This document shows positions 12,201 through 25,888 of a DNA stretch of 64,000 nt, one piece after another. Below the pieces are notes generated by a model that saw only the letters and a list, made by a program, of their open reading frames with translations, did no database searches and was not told the DNA's origin. The translations under genes were made by a program, and so were the position numbers. Source of the stretch: Callipepla californica brunnescens. Its lineage: Eukaryota > Chordata > Aves > Galliformes > Odontophoridae. How positions within the stretch are numbered: the stretch's first letter is position 1; each line of letters opens with the position of its first letter. The DNA lies in the NCBI GenBank assembly GCA_023055505.1, contig JALIRH010000040.1:1183001-1247000 (forward strand). The letters are read 5' to 3'.

Positions 12201-15200
12201 CTTTTTGTTGAACAGGGATAGGATTATGCACCTTCTTTAAATCAAGCATGTCCTTAACTTCTTGGCTAAATCAGGATCTTAGTGAGCTCAGTGCAGTGAG
12301 AAGTGCCTCAAATCCAAGAGTGTGAAAACAAGCTGGAGAATACTAAGAAATGTGAATTTAAGGTGCAACAGATTAAAATTTCTTTGGGTGGGGGAAAAAA
12401 CACGTGCCTTCACAGTGAGCTACTCAAAAATCTGAGGTTAAAAATGACTTGCTCTGGAAATGGAAAGCAGAGGTGGCATAATTATAGCCAATAAAGCATC
12501 TATTGACTAAGACAGAAAGCCAAGATGGCTTAAGAACAAGGAGATGTACATCTAGAGTTTTCAGCATGCAAAGAAACAGATAATGCATAACATTCTAGTT
12601 AAAAAAAAAAAAGGTGATAAAAGAGGGAATACTTTTAGTTTCATTAAATAGAAGTAACTCCTGTTATGTAGTGGTTCTCTGTACAAGATGCTCAACCCCC
12701 CACTGATGATGCCTGGGAATGAATTTGGGCATGGGGCTGAGCTAAGGGACATCTCCCAGAGCTGAGAATCTCTGTGAATGAAATTTGAGCCAGTTCTTGT
12801 GTTTTTGATTGCTATTATTAGTGGCCAGAGAAAAAGAATCTATAGTAAATATTGATAGGAGAGATGGCATCCAACCCCAAAGGCAGTTAAACTTTACCCA
12901 GGATGTAGCTTATAGGAGTGAGTAAAGTGAGACTCAGCAGCTCAGATGTCCAGAAGATACTCAGTAGTTGCTAATATTTCAGAGGCAGCAGTGGCTCAGA
13001 GGGGATGGTGGAAACCCAGCTATATGGAATACAGATACTCAGCTTGTATTCTTAAAGCATGAGCTAGTGCAAGCCTGAAGTCAAAGGCAATGCTCAGGGG
13101 TGTGATATGTTTGGGATGTTCACCAAAGTATTTCTAGCGTGGTCAATTATTTGACCATCTGTAGTTTGTTTGTTCCCTCAGAACAGCACCAGTCCAATGT
13201 TATTCTCTGTTTCCTATTATCCGTCACTTTTTCTCTCCCTTCAGTCCTTTCATGTCATTTCTCTGAGCATGACCTCTCCACTATCCCTCCTTTACTGGTC
13301 TGTCTGCTCTTCTCCCATCTTCCTCATGTGAAGTAAGCTTTTTTCCAACACAGAAGTGAACCCTCTGAACAGAACTCTGCATTTTACTGGCTCAGCCCTT
13401 ACCATTGGAGAAAAATATGAGAGAATGTTTATACTGTGGTCAAGGACTTAAGTTATTTAATTCCTATAATATGTTTTGCTGTAAAGAAGTTTCATTCCTT
13501 TGCTCTGCAGCAGCCCCAAGAGGCTTATAGAGCCTTTGCAAGAATGCTCCTCTGCCTACCATAGCTAGGTAATGAGTCATAAGCCACTGTGGGGAAATCT
13601 TTCTTTGTGGACAACTTACACTAGTTTTTATGGTGTTCATGGCTGAACTCAGTCTTCAGAGTGTCCCTGAGATCCCACATTGAATTTCTGTAGTATCATC
13701 TGCCTTCTTTCCTATGAACATCAGTGAGAGAGCGTCTTCCAGGTGAAAAAATTATATATGAATAGGGACCATCTGGGAGAGTAATACTTGCAATGTACAG
13801 CAAAGCACAGTCTCTGTATATCTCATATACTCACCACTTTGATAGAAATACTTCTAATATTTCTTCTCTGTTCTGCAAGAAATATTCAGTCATTGTTGCA
13901 CATAGAGAGCGAGAGTGACATGGGTGAGTGTTGGAAACTCGTGTGCAAGGAGGTGAATCTGAGACACTTGAGAACAGGAGCATGTGGGCAGGGAAGCTAA
14001 GAGAAAGAGGAGGCTGGATAAGGGAGAAGCAGTGAGGGTGAATCAGATTTCCAGCCCCAGCTGGAGGGCTGGGTCCCAATAGGACCTTGAAGTCTTTACC
14101 TGGAGGTTGATACTGCTTGCTTGGTGTGGCATGAGGGGTAAGGCCTGAGAGATGGAAAAGGTAGACCAGGATGAAAATGAGCTGAAAATCGGTGAGATGA
14201 GTCAGGACTGAGAGAAAACCTTAACTTCTCTGAGGAACTGAAAAAACAGTGATATTTGAGTCTGGTGATATCCAGTAGATGTCTGGAGGAATGCCTGGCA
14301 ATCATCCTGTCCCTGAGGACTTGTGCCTGGGATGATGACAGCAGCTCTGATGCTGGGGGCTGAGGGCTGTCAGCCTGCAAGAGCTCTGCTCACATCTTCT
14401 CATTCAGGGGCTGAAGTCCAGTGAGGCTGCAGACAGCGAACATCAGAACATTTTGCTGTCATTGCTCTTTAAGAAGTGCCAACCACCCTATTTATTGAGA
14501 CAGGGGAACATGTACTATGTGGTAACTCTCATATATATGTATGCTTTTTTTTTTTTTTTTCCTCCTCAATTTAGAGTGATGTTTCATGGCATAAGGTTAA
14601 TTTTGATGTGCAAAAGCATTGCATTCTAGATATTGTTAAGTAATTGGGTTCTTTCCAAAGTAGACACAGGACAGAGTACTCACTGTGCCTTATTCACATG
14701 GGCAAGAATAAAGTACCATATGGTAGCCATACTTATTTATAGCATGCCTTCTGCTATGCTTTGCTATACCTCCAGTTGAGGTACTGAAGATGATAGTTTG
14801 TTTACAGGTATGTCCAAAATGTTGCAAAGCTGGAAGAGATCAGTAATCATTTAACACTGCATAGCTTGTCTATCTCTTCAGATATGGTAAATATTTTAGC
14901 TGTGGATACAACAACTTAAGTAAACAAGGTTCCCTTGTAACATGCCAGTAGATGAGTATGTGTTATGTCAAGTCTGATGTTCACAGTGTGTAGGTTAATA
15001 TTAGAGAGAGAAAGTATATGGATAGCTGGACTACCTATACGAATTTGGGTGTGCTGCTTTTCTGAGCTGTTGTTTCAGCATCACTGCTGGGTCACTGTGG
15101 GTCCTCACTGTAAGTGAGGGTGGAACTGATGCAACTGCTTGCCCTCACTCTCCACTCCAGGTGACTGGCCTTTCAGCTCCTGTCCCATAACCATGTTGTG

Positions 15201-18200
15201 AATAGCCCCTGCTCCCCAGCTGTATCCCTTAGTCATCTGTTTAAAATGCACTCCCCGAAATCCTACAAATACAACCTTAGGTTTCACATGCATTTTTGAG
15301 AGATTTGAGGCCATCTGTCTTGAACCAATGTGTTGGCACAAAATCTTTGCTACAAAATAAGGCAGTATTTCCATATGTATAACTTTCATTATGGAATTCT
15401 GGGTTTTACTGTGTTTCAGTGTATGGTGGAAATATAAAAAAAGTGCAAACACCTTGTGGACAGTATTAAGAAACAATCTAAAATGAGACAAAACGTTGAT
15501 ATGGCCATCCCATTACAACTTCTCTCTCTACCTACCCCCTGTAAAAGAGCAACCTGATGTACTGTGCTGATGTGCATTGCCCATCCCATGCACTGGTCTT
15601 CAAGAGCTTGGGAGCAGACTGGTGAGGTCTGTAGAGCAGCTGCTTTGGGGTTTGCTGGCACTGTCTTGTGGAAAGTGCATAACTTGACCCTTGAAGGGCT
15701 GCATCAGACAGGAACCATGTGGCTCATAGGGATGTAAATATGCAGCACAGCGCTGTCTAAAGGTTACAGAATTTTTCACAGCTGCACAGCTTTCAGCAAA
15801 CTGGATATTTGTACATGTAATCCAAAATTCCTCGGCTTGCAAAGCTACTTTTAAAATTAAGAATTTATTTGCATGCCTCAACAAATAGTTATTTTACATG
15901 AAGATGTTAACAAAGTTTCTCTGCTTTGCTGATTTCAGATTCATGATTCTGACTATCTGTTACAATATTTTCTGGATTTCTATTTATGTATTTTTGGCTT
16001 AATCTGGGCCAGTCAAACAGCCCTTTGAGTTAGCAGACGAAACTACAGAATACTGCTTAACAGCAAACAAAAGCAGCCCTGTGGGATAGCATTATGGGGT
16101 GACTTTAGCAAGTTCTGGGCTTTGATTCTATCAGCCTTCTTGGAATGAAAGCAACTTAGCCCTGAAAATAAATGTGTCCATCCAAGGGCATCAAATCTTT
16201 TTAATATGGACATTTCCATTTCATTTTTATATTTTTTAATGAATGTACATGGAGTAACAGAGTGTTGTTGTAGTCTCTGGCCTATAAACTTCTCAGTCAA
16301 TCACTCCCTGGAAATGTTACAGAAGGGTTTATGTTATTTGAATGCCATGGTGGAAAGCACGGAGTGCTTACTTGCTCTGTTAGCTGTCCTGCCCACATGA
16401 AGCCACCGTATGTTCAGCATAACCTTTTGCCTCCCCATGGCTGCTTTCCGCAGCTCTGCTCCTGCTGTGCCCAGGCTGGTCCATCAATTCCATGAGGATA
16501 GGTAAAAAAACACTTGCCCCATCCCTCTGGGGCAGTCACCTCCTTTGTCCTGATGGCAGTATGGGGTTGGTCAGGATGGGACATGACCTGCAGTGTTTCT
16601 TTTGTCTAGAAAGCATCTGGGTTGGGAAAAGTCATTGCACAGGAAGGCAAAGCACTGGGGAGAAGTCTGAGGGTGTGGGCAAGATGTTGCTCACTAGCCA
16701 AAGGAACGAACCAGATCTCAGAGATTTGTGCCCAGATGCAAACCCTTGATAGGGTACGCAGTCCTGACAGCTTGCCTGGTTTCAGGTTCTCGGCACTGCA
16801 GAGTTTCAGAAGCAGTTTGCTCTTGCATTTTTTACTCTGTCGTTACAAAAGGGCCAACAGTACTTGCAGAGAGGTGTTAGATTATGAGATGGTGGATATA
16901 GTCAGGAAACCCAACACCCTATGCACTGACATACAGGTGGAAACAACTAATCAGAGTTGTAATGCGATCGGAATTTCCATTTCACAAAGGATTTTTAGTT
17001 ATAGAACAATTTGCCACAGTCAAAGATAAAAAGCAGCGCATGTTGGGTCAAGGGAAGATGGACAGTTTTAAGAAAGGTGAGGAAATCTTAGAGAGAGCCA
17101 CTGTTAGACTTATGTTTTTGGAAATAAATTGAGATACCCATTTGACTGTATTACTTGCCTTCACAAATGTAGGTTATGATGGACCATTGCTTTTGGCTCT
17201 GACATACCTAGGATTTGGCTTAATAAAATCTGTGTTGAAAACAAGCTTTCTGTACAAAAACTGTGGTTTGTTCTCCATTTTGTTATACGTGATCTTCCTT
17301 CCTCAGTGGGGCTTTTGGCAGCTCTGGTGATTTCATATCATGTTTGTATATGTTCTGCTGGAGGGTAGAACCTCATTTACTTCCTAGTTTCAGCACAAAA
17401 GATGGGATGAGTAAATATGAGTGAATGCAGAGCACACACATGCAGACATGCACATACACATACCTAGCAGTAGACATTTGTAAGGTCAGGCAACAGCAGA
17501 TGGTTCTGTGGCACTGTGAGCATTCTCACTGTTACCTTGAGAGACTGTAGCATGCGTTTTTCTGGTATGTTGTTTTCTGATGAGATTTGTGGTAGCGTTT
17601 ATTTTTATGATGTTTTATAGCAGGACGTTACTTGGGGTCCACATGAGATGTCTATGTTGTGCCTTGAGAATGGAGAGGATTTGTGTCAACAGGTCTAATT
17701 TCAGATAAAGCTGTACACAACAGCCTGGAGCATCTTGTGGAGAACCAAGTGTGCCCAAGTGTGCTCTGAATTGTCATGTAAAATAATGAAAATAATACAT
17801 ATTTCTTAGAGTGACTGTGCATTAGAGTTGTAGAATCCTTCCCAAGATAGTAAACCTTTTCTGCCATAGTACTCTTTGGAGGAGAGATGCTTACAGATGC
17901 TCTTTAGGATATATATTCAACACAAAGCTTTTTTTTTTTCTTTTTTTTTTTTTTTTTTACTTTGTTAGCCTTTTCTTCTAAAATAGATATTATGAAATCA
18001 CATTGACTGATTTCTTAATGTTGTGATATGCACTTATTTTCCATCCAAGACAATAAAATGTAAGTGCCTTTTTAATGAAAGAGAAAGCAAGGCCTTCATG
18101 TCCTGCAACATCTGCAGGGAACATAATCTAAATTGAAGACATATGCTGATCTTCTGGAGAGAGAGAGGTCTTCCAGTGACAGGAAGTGTCTGAAAAAGTT

Positions 18201-21200
18201 AATTCTGAAATATGTTAAAAAATCATGCATTACAGGAGGAGAATGAATACAAGAATTTTTTTTTTTTTATTTATTTAGAAGGTGGAGGTAGACAAAGACG
18301 AGAGAGGAATGGGGAAAGCTGGGAAGCAGGATTATGTATATTGATAGAACTGTTTATTTGTTCCTGGCAAAAATATACCCCAGCATATATTTCTTCTAGC
18401 ATTTTTGTATTTACAAAGATGGAAAGCCTAACCAGTTGCCAAGTCCCATTATCCCTTGACTTCAGTCAGACAGTGTATCTTGCTTATTGAATTGTATGTT
18501 TTATGAGGACAGAAGGGAAAGGAGATTTTTACTATTACACTCTTCCTCTATTTATTAGCACATATATCTACTGCCAACACCAAAATGAGATCTTGTGTTT
18601 TAGCCATACTGAGACTAGACAAATAATTCAATGTCTAGTGTAAAATACTGGGATTGCCCCTTTCACCACTACCTGTGAGGAAATTGGGAAGTTCTGTGAT
18701 GAAGTGTGCAATGTTTCCAAAATGTTCCTGGTTTGAGTATGTTGTATAGTTTATCTTCACGCTCCAGGTGGGAAGCAAGCCCATTAGCTTGATCATACCC
18801 GTGCTAATTTCTGAAAACATTTCTTATGTGCACTTTATGCCTTCCCTGAGCTCAAGCATCCTTAAGTACTTCCAGTCTTCTCATAAATACACCTTTGTAT
18901 TCTGACTAATATATAAATATCATGACCCATGTCTGAGAATGTTGGGAATTTTATTAGGTTCATAAAGTTTTAGTTGTGGTCTAGGCCAGTGGGTCCAAAA
19001 TAAATAAATACGGAGAGTGAAATGAGTAACAATTTCTTACCTATTTCTTTCCTTCCCCCTTGAGGGTTTCTCCAGGATCTGTGAAGTACTTGCTGCTGTG
19101 GTTTCTGTGGCTTGCTATGAAAGTATCTGCAAGCCATCAAGCAGAAGGCAGATGTAAAAGAGATGAAAGCTGGGAAAAGCAACTGAAAGGCAGCTATTGG
19201 GAGCTTTCTACTGATCTTCTTGGTCTCTTCCTACCTTAAGGATGAGGGAAAAGTTGTAAATAATTTTGAATGATTTGTGACAGCTATGTTCCCTTATATT
19301 GCTGCTCTTAATGAAACTGTTGGGGAAAGCTGCCACAGCCATCCAGGCAGAGCAAATAAGTGACAAGCATAGCCAGATGGGAACTTCTCTCTTAGAATGC
19401 AGCAAAATCTGACTTTCGTGTTGAGGTCTTCCATTTGGGGTTGCCCTTTCCATCATTCTGGATAGAGAACTGGAGGTGCTCCTTCTATAGCATAGTGCTT
19501 GCTTTGCCTCCAGGATTCATCACTGGTGGCTAAGATGGAGGCAGCAATACAGAAAAGAAGCTATTAACAGCACCAACATTTTTGACAAAGCAACGTGTGA
19601 ATGCAATCTGAGCATCAGGAGATGGTGCTCCATAGGTTTTTTAGGTACCTATCTTTCTCAGCACAGCCAACATACTCAGGACCTACGTGGTACATAGGAC
19701 AGAAGCTGTTTTTGCTCTCCTTGTGGAAAGATGTTGAGTCATCATGAGGTAAGTTCAAGTACCAACAAGCTACCATGCCCTTTAGAAAAATTCTATTGTA
19801 AACCTTGAGCCTATCAGAAAAGTACAGGTAAGCAATCTTTAAAGCTGAGGGACCAGCAAGCCAAAGTTCACACGGAACTCAAAATGACAGCTTAGAGCAG
19901 TTATAAAACTAAATATTGGAATTTCTTTTCAAATCTGTTGCAGGAGTGCCAGAGCCAGGAAGAGCAGTAAAGCCTTTAAGACTGAGCCCTGAAGAGCTTT
20001 CTGTTTGTGTGCATAGCAATCATTCTCCTTCAAGACTATGGGAAGATGATTTCTGTAATGCATGTTACAGATCCCATTCTTAGCTGCAAATCTTCTGCAT
20101 TTTGGTTAGGGAGGTAAGAGGCAGCATTTTATTGTTCAGAAATGTTTAGGATTGATAAAACTCAGCAGCAGCTACAAGTCAAATACGACCAATAACTTTC
20201 TCAACTCACAGCTACACATCTGACAGTTAGAGCTGGTTGAAAGATTTCCAGCAAATCAAAACTTTGTTGGAAACCTCCCTATGGCTTACAAGAGACAGGA
20301 AGCTAGGGTTCTTGGAAATCTTGGACTTGACAGACTTCAACAAACTCAAAGGTGAATTCCTGGGAGCATGCAAGCACCTGCCCGTCCTTTAGCCCCTGGC
20401 ATTGCATCTGAATAGTTGCACAGGGATGTTTCTGTTTGGGCTGAAGAATGGGGAGCTTACTCAGTGGAAAATACTTCTGGAAAAGAATGGGTTGTACAGG
20501 ACCTGCTACAGACCAGCTCCAGGAGAGAAAGGGATGGCTATGGATCCCAGGTGGAGGTAGGAGCCTTCCTTCCATAGGGTGTAGATGTTCACTGGACCTC
20601 ACAGTAGCATACTGGTTCCTTGGGTACTTGGCTCCTCGTGGGCATTGCATGGGGAAGCCAAATTCTAAGGTCAGAGCTGTGCAAGCAGCATCCAAAGCAC
20701 TGCCAGATGTGATGCCTTTGGGTTTGGAGACTGTGCTGCTCACAGCTTTCTATAACTCCTTCCCTTTTTTTCCCTTTTCATTTTTTTTCAATGCAAGTGC
20801 AAAAGCCCAAAATGACTAATGCTCCTTCCAAGGCAACGACCACAAAACAGAGAATCAAAGCCACAGAAATGCTTTTTTTTTTAAAATTACTCACATTTCA
20901 TCAAGCTTTGCTTATACAAAGGTGACAAGTCCAAACCCACTGATAGTTCAGCTATGTGGCCTGAGAAATGCAATGGCACTAACAAAGCTGCTCTCAGATA
21001 CAACACTTTTTATCATTATTAAAATTCCACTTCGATACTACAGTTCTTGTCTGTCAGCATTTCTTCCCAATGGCATTTCTGCCCATCCCATTGTAAATTA
21101 GGCACATTTCCAAGTTTCTCACAGCTACGTGAGCTAAATATTCACCCCAGAATGCCTCCAGAATGTGGAGAGCTCTTCGTTTTCCACAAAGCTAACTGAA

Positions 21201-21955
21201 TCTATTGTGCAAGTCACTTTCTTCTTTCATTAGTAACACTATTTCATTTCATTTTACACAAAGTGGCTTCCCAACGCTGTACTCTTAAAAGGAGAAATCA
21301 GTACAAAGAAAGGATGTGACCAGATGCTCACACATGCAGGACAGATTTTTTTTTTTGTCTTGCAACTATTTGGAAACTCAGCTTTCACTGCTAAGAGAGT
21401 ATTACTGTGCTTGAGCACTAGTACCTATGGAGAGTGTTTTTTGTCTGGATGAGTGTATCAATGGTCAGAAGTGTGACACACCCAAAGCGTGATAGATATA
21501 CGTACCCTCATGGGGTAATATAGTTTGACTAGTGGATGGTTTCATTCATTCTGTTCTGCCTGGTTTGTTCTGTTCTGGTTTCTTGTTCTGCTTTTGACAG
21601 TTTAGGAAAAAATCTCAGTAGGACAGTATGAAGCTCAGCAGTTAGGTTCTTATTCAACATCTGTATCTTCAGAGTATCCACTTACTGAAGTACATGACAT
21701 TTTAGAGCATACAACTTTCATGACAGCTGGCAGAGGCAGCACTGAGGCTATTGGCAGTGGCTGCAGGACTCCAATAAGAATAATGACAGTTACAAAACCC
21801 AGAAAATGATAAAAATTCCCTAGAGAAGTGGAAGTCAACAGACTATGTGTGATGCAAGATCTATGCTGTGTGAATCAAGAACCAAAATGGGAGAGATGTA
21901 GGGCAGGTTGCCCAGCATCCAGAAACAGCTGTTCCATGGCTTGAGCACTTCAATG
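9249..21955. other. Long stretch with no gene recognised
   Basis: No open frame here resembles a known protein and none is long enough to stand out. The longest (15.1-15.9 kb minus, 16.6-17.0 kb plus, 20.3-20.8 kb on both strands) look like chance frames. Homopolymer T runs lie at about 12601 (A on the plus strand), 14545-14560 and 17931-17958. No LTR, LINE tail or RNA gene was found by eye. Confidence 0.5.
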
Positions 21956-22240
21956 CAGTAGTGGAAATGCTCAGTCATGGCTTGAAGCAGTGTTTGAGCA
22001 TCTGGTGGGAAGGCAGGGCCAACCCAGGGGAGCTCAGGTGCACACAATACACATGAGTGACCAGAAGGGGTGGAGTCAGGATCCACCCCTTCCCAGACCT
22101 CATTTAAGGGTTGGCAGTGGAGGTGAGGGCGTCTCTTGCTGGGTGTCCCTGCTTACCTGAGGCCTTCTGAAGGTAAGCAGATTCTTCCCTTTGTTTCTGT
22201 GCCACTGGCTGTTGCATTTGAGTAAATCCTTGCTTGCTGC
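21956..22240 (+). mobile_element. LTR core related to the one at 0.64-0.83 kb (plus orientation)
   Basis: Contains GACCAGAAGGGGTGGAG, then CCTCATTTAAGGG (TATA-like, 22099-22110), then GTCTCTTGCTGGG, in the same order as the minus-strand copy near 640-720. A perfect 8-bp inverted repeat with a 7-nt loop (ggggtgga 22067-22074, tccacccc 22082-22089) lies just upstream of the TATA-like element. The outer limits of the LTR are not clear and the given limits are approximate. No adjoining retroviral coding sequence was found, so it may be a solo LTR. Confidence 0.42.
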
Positions 22241-23035
22241 TCTGTTGTCATTGCTGGGTTTTCCATTGCATTATGGGTACCAACTCCATCATCATCTGGC
22301 TGTGTTTATAGCCTCATCCATCTCCCAGCATACAGGAAATCTTGGAGATGTTGTCTCTTTCAGGGGTCTCTACTGAAAGAGATGTTTCTTCTTTGTGGAG
22401 GTGGTATCTTTATAAGTAACAGTCTGAGTAAATGCAGTGGCATTCTTTTCAAAATGTTGTCAAAAACAAACTGATGTGTGAGTACAGAGTAGTTTGAATA
22501 ACAGTATATTTTTCCCATCTGATACTTCATGTTCTCTGTTAGAGCTAGGAGAAGAAGCTATAATGTACTGAAGAATGTTGCCTATAGAGTGTGTATAAGA
22601 AACTAAAGTAGACTTATGTTTAAATCATCAGACTAAGGTTTGAGGGGGAAGATTTGGCAGTGACCTCTCTATGGGCTTCCTTTGTACCTTCCTTCTCTAC
22701 TCATGCTGGAAGGAAGTGGGGATGTAGAGGTAGCTGCGCTCTTAGAAATTAAGACTTAATGTCCTGGCAAAGCAAGCACTTGAATTTGTCACAGTCCCAA
22801 TTATAAAACCTGTCTAAATAGCATGCATGCTGAGATTATGGTATTTCTGTAGAAGTAGAAATCTTTTCCTGTATGTAAAACGGACTCCATCAGTGACTCT
22901 TCTGTCGCTATCTCAGTGTGGTGAAAACATTTTATCGTAGAAAAAAAATGCCAGAACCTTTTCATCTGTGGTGTGATTATATTTATAATATTTTTTTTAT
23001 TTAGTGAGTGATTAAATTAAAGTAAGAAAAATAAT
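22241..23035. other. No gene recognised
   Basis: AT-rich DNA. The first 100-150 bases may be the 3' part of the LTR-like element upstream (a weak AGTAAA polyadenylation-like signal lies at 22221-22226). Nothing else could be assigned. Confidence 0.45.
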
Positions 23036-23205
23036 ATTGAAAAGGAAGTTTGGAGATCATCTAGTCCACACCCAGGCTGAAATCAAAGCTGACTTCAAAA
23101 TGATCAAGGTTTGAGCATTTACGAGAATGGGGACTCTGCAGCTTCTCTGGACAACTCGTTCTGGTGCTCAGCTGTTCCCATGAAAAGAAACCTTTCCTTC
23201 TTTCG
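23036..23205 (-). mobile_element. Old CR1 LINE 3'-end fragment
   Basis: The plus strand shows the antisense CR1 landmarks: a GGAGATCATCTAGTCCA block (compare 28950-28966 and 62942-62970), GGGGACTCTGCAGCTTCTCTGG followed by a GTTCTGGTGCTC block, and a run like ACCTTTCCTT. All lie in the order and spacing found in the clear CR1 copies of this window. Many substitutions make it a much older copy. The typical terminal repeat is not preserved. Confidence 0.65.
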
Positions 23206-25888
23206 AGAGGCAGGTAGGATAAGATCTACTTACTGATTGCCAATGAAGCCCAAATGTTAGTTGGACAATTAATTCTTTAGGGTTTTAAAATGCTGTTGTC
23301 TGTGCACACTCCTGGAGACAGGGTTTTGCTTTCAGGAGCTTGGTGTTCTCCTGCATTGATCAGATCCTGACAAAGGCTGGGGTAGTGTCTGCTGATTTTT
23401 TCAAAATTTTATGAGGCTTTTTCTTTCTGTTTGTGACTTCTGTTTTTTTTTTTTTTTTTTAAGGTGACAATTCAGTTACAACTAGAAGCTTGATATGAAC
23501 TGTTGTTTTTCTTTTGTTGTTTAGTATTTTATTTTGGTTTTGTCAGAAAATTTACTTGATTTTTGCGTAGATGGAAATACCTTCACTGTAAGCTATGTGA
23601 CTTGTCACTCTAACAGTGGTAGACCTTGGAATGTTAGTTCCTTAAGGTAGGAAGAACTATGCGGTATGAAGTGGTATAGGAGGCAATATGTAACAACTAT
23701 TACAGAATAGATAGGGTAAGATTAAAAGTAGTATTAGTTTACTGGTTTTGAGTATCTGTTACTAGTGTCTTGGGTCTACCTAGCTTTAGCAAGATGAACA
23801 GAGGCTGCAGAATCAGAAAATGTCACAGATGAAAAACATAAATGAAATGAGACCCTTTATAAGCAAAAATTTAGTAGAACTTAATCTGAAGAAGCCAATA
23901 AGCATAACTTTTATCTTAAGTATGAGTAGATAGGAATGATCGTATCCAATTTCCTTCCATTAATTATTGGAATTATTACTTCCATATTGGTGAATATGGT
24001 GAAAGGGGATTCTGGCTCCTTGATCATATTTCTTAGAGCTGGGATCAGTCTTCTTACAGTTTTTATCAGTTTTTCGAGGAGAGCCCTTATAATGTGTTCC
24101 AAGGATGGTCAGAATCTGAGATACAGCAATTTTTTTTATTCATAAAGGAGCAACATACAGTATCACTGTACAATGTAAGTTCACTTTCACTTAAATACAA
24201 AGTGATCATGGTGATGTGTTAATAAACAGCATCAATTCCTATTTCTGTGGACATCAGTCATTAGCAAGTTTTTGAATGTTACTGTATGGGACAAAGTACA
24301 GTTTCAGGTGTCATTTTCATTTGGGGGAAAGCTATGAGAGAAATGGTTTATGTATGAGGAGGACAAGCTACTAGCACAAAAATTATAATATTATGGAGGG
24401 CTATATAAAACGAGGAGAAGTGGAATGCCAAAACAACCCAAAAAGATCTTAGTGGAAGTTTTTGGTACGTCAACATTAATGCATTAATGATCAGGCAAAA
24501 TGCCATGAGAGACTTTTTTTTTTCCCCAGGAGTAGGCAAAAAATGGGACATGGCTTCTAAAAGCAAGAGTTCCAGGAGGGGAAAGGGGGAGTGATAAAGA
24601 TGTATAATTTCAGGTTAAGTCTGAAAACATTTGAGTAAGGGTGTTCCAGTTTAGAAGTCATTGTGCTAAGCAAGAGAATTCTGATTAAATGGGGGGTGGG
24701 TCTGCTAATGCTGTTAGTGTAGTGGAGGAGAGTTACTCTGGGAAAGGACAAGGTCAGACATTCCTATGTGAGGACCTGATGTGACTAACAGGGGTGAAGT
24801 AATTATCTCAGGCATTAGCAGGAAATTGTGGTAGGTCTTCTATCTTACAGTCAACTGCATAGCTAGAATAAGCAGGATGGTCTCCTTCCAGTAGCAAACC
24901 TCTAGAAGGACATCTTGGCTTATTTTTAGCTCTCTCAGATGAAGTTCCATAGAGGTATTTGCTGGGATAACATTGGCCTCGCTTCATTCTGAAATGCTGC
25001 TTCTTTTTGGAATAAGAATCCAGTTATTGAGTATGCTTTTAATGTATTTAAGTCAGTCACTCTTCCCATACTCTGCTGCATCTCAACACTTTTGGTCAGT
25101 AGACAGTCAGATGTTATAATTATGAATCTGAAAACTGTTTTAAGACTTGCAGATCTCTCTCATGGAATGTTAATTTCTGCAAGCATTTGCAATGCTCATA
25201 CAACTTCCACGTATGCAAGGTATCTAAACAGGGTACCATTATAACTACCAGGGCTGTGCTAGTCACAATACTGTGTTATGTCTGTGAACTGTACCTGATT
25301 AAGCCCTAAATAGTGCTTGACAAGTCACTGGCATATGATCCAAGTCTTTCCTATTTATCATGGGTACAAGTGGTTTGCAGTCAGTCAGAAGACTGAGTGA
25401 CTCTGGAAGAGTTTTTTTTTGGTTGTTTTTTTAGTACATTTTTTTTTACATGCTTCCTTTATAAGGAGACACTCCTCAGTCTGCAGAATGATTTATACCA
25501 TCAACAAATCACTGGGAGCAGCTCAGCCAGCCTGACCAGATTGAAATAATTCAGCAATATAAAGTACAGTTATCCATGTGGTTATGGGAAGTGAGCACAG
25601 GCATGCTACAGGTAGGGCTTCTGTTCTGTTAAGGACATTCTTGTATTATGTTTAAATATCAGGTACTTTTACTTGCCAAGAATCCATTCCAAGGATATAT
25701 TACTGCCATCCATAACTCAGTACTTATTTCACTTTGACTGAGATTCAAGAGTTTGCATTAATTTATACTTTCTTATGCCAATTTAAATTTTCTCACTGTG
25801 CCCCTTTGCCTAGATTTTTATGCATGTTGTCTCAGTGCTTCATCTCCTTTTGGTGTATCTGAAGTTAATTGAGAACTTGGAAAGAAGC
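23206..25888. other. No gene recognised
   Basis: Short chance frames only. A T run lies at 23442-23460. No LTR ends or LINE tail recognised. Confidence 0.5.

Noticed and set aside
15105..15884. Cluster of three overlapping minus-strand frames
   Set aside because: No family resemblance, frames mutually overlapping in different phases, composition typical of non-coding DNA.
16622..17029. 135-codon plus-strand frame
   Set aside because: No domain, signal or homologous neighbour; treated as chance.
17931..17958. Homopolymer T/A runs as poly(A) tails of LINE or SINE copies
   Set aside because: No element sequence adjoins them, and the CR1 elements here end in 8-bp repeats, not poly(A).
20303..20819. 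Overlapping open frames on opposite strands (146 and 123 codons) as a possible gene
   Set aside because: No recognisable domain, no codon pattern distinguishing either strand, and no supporting promoter or splice context; antisense frame pairs of this size occur by chance.
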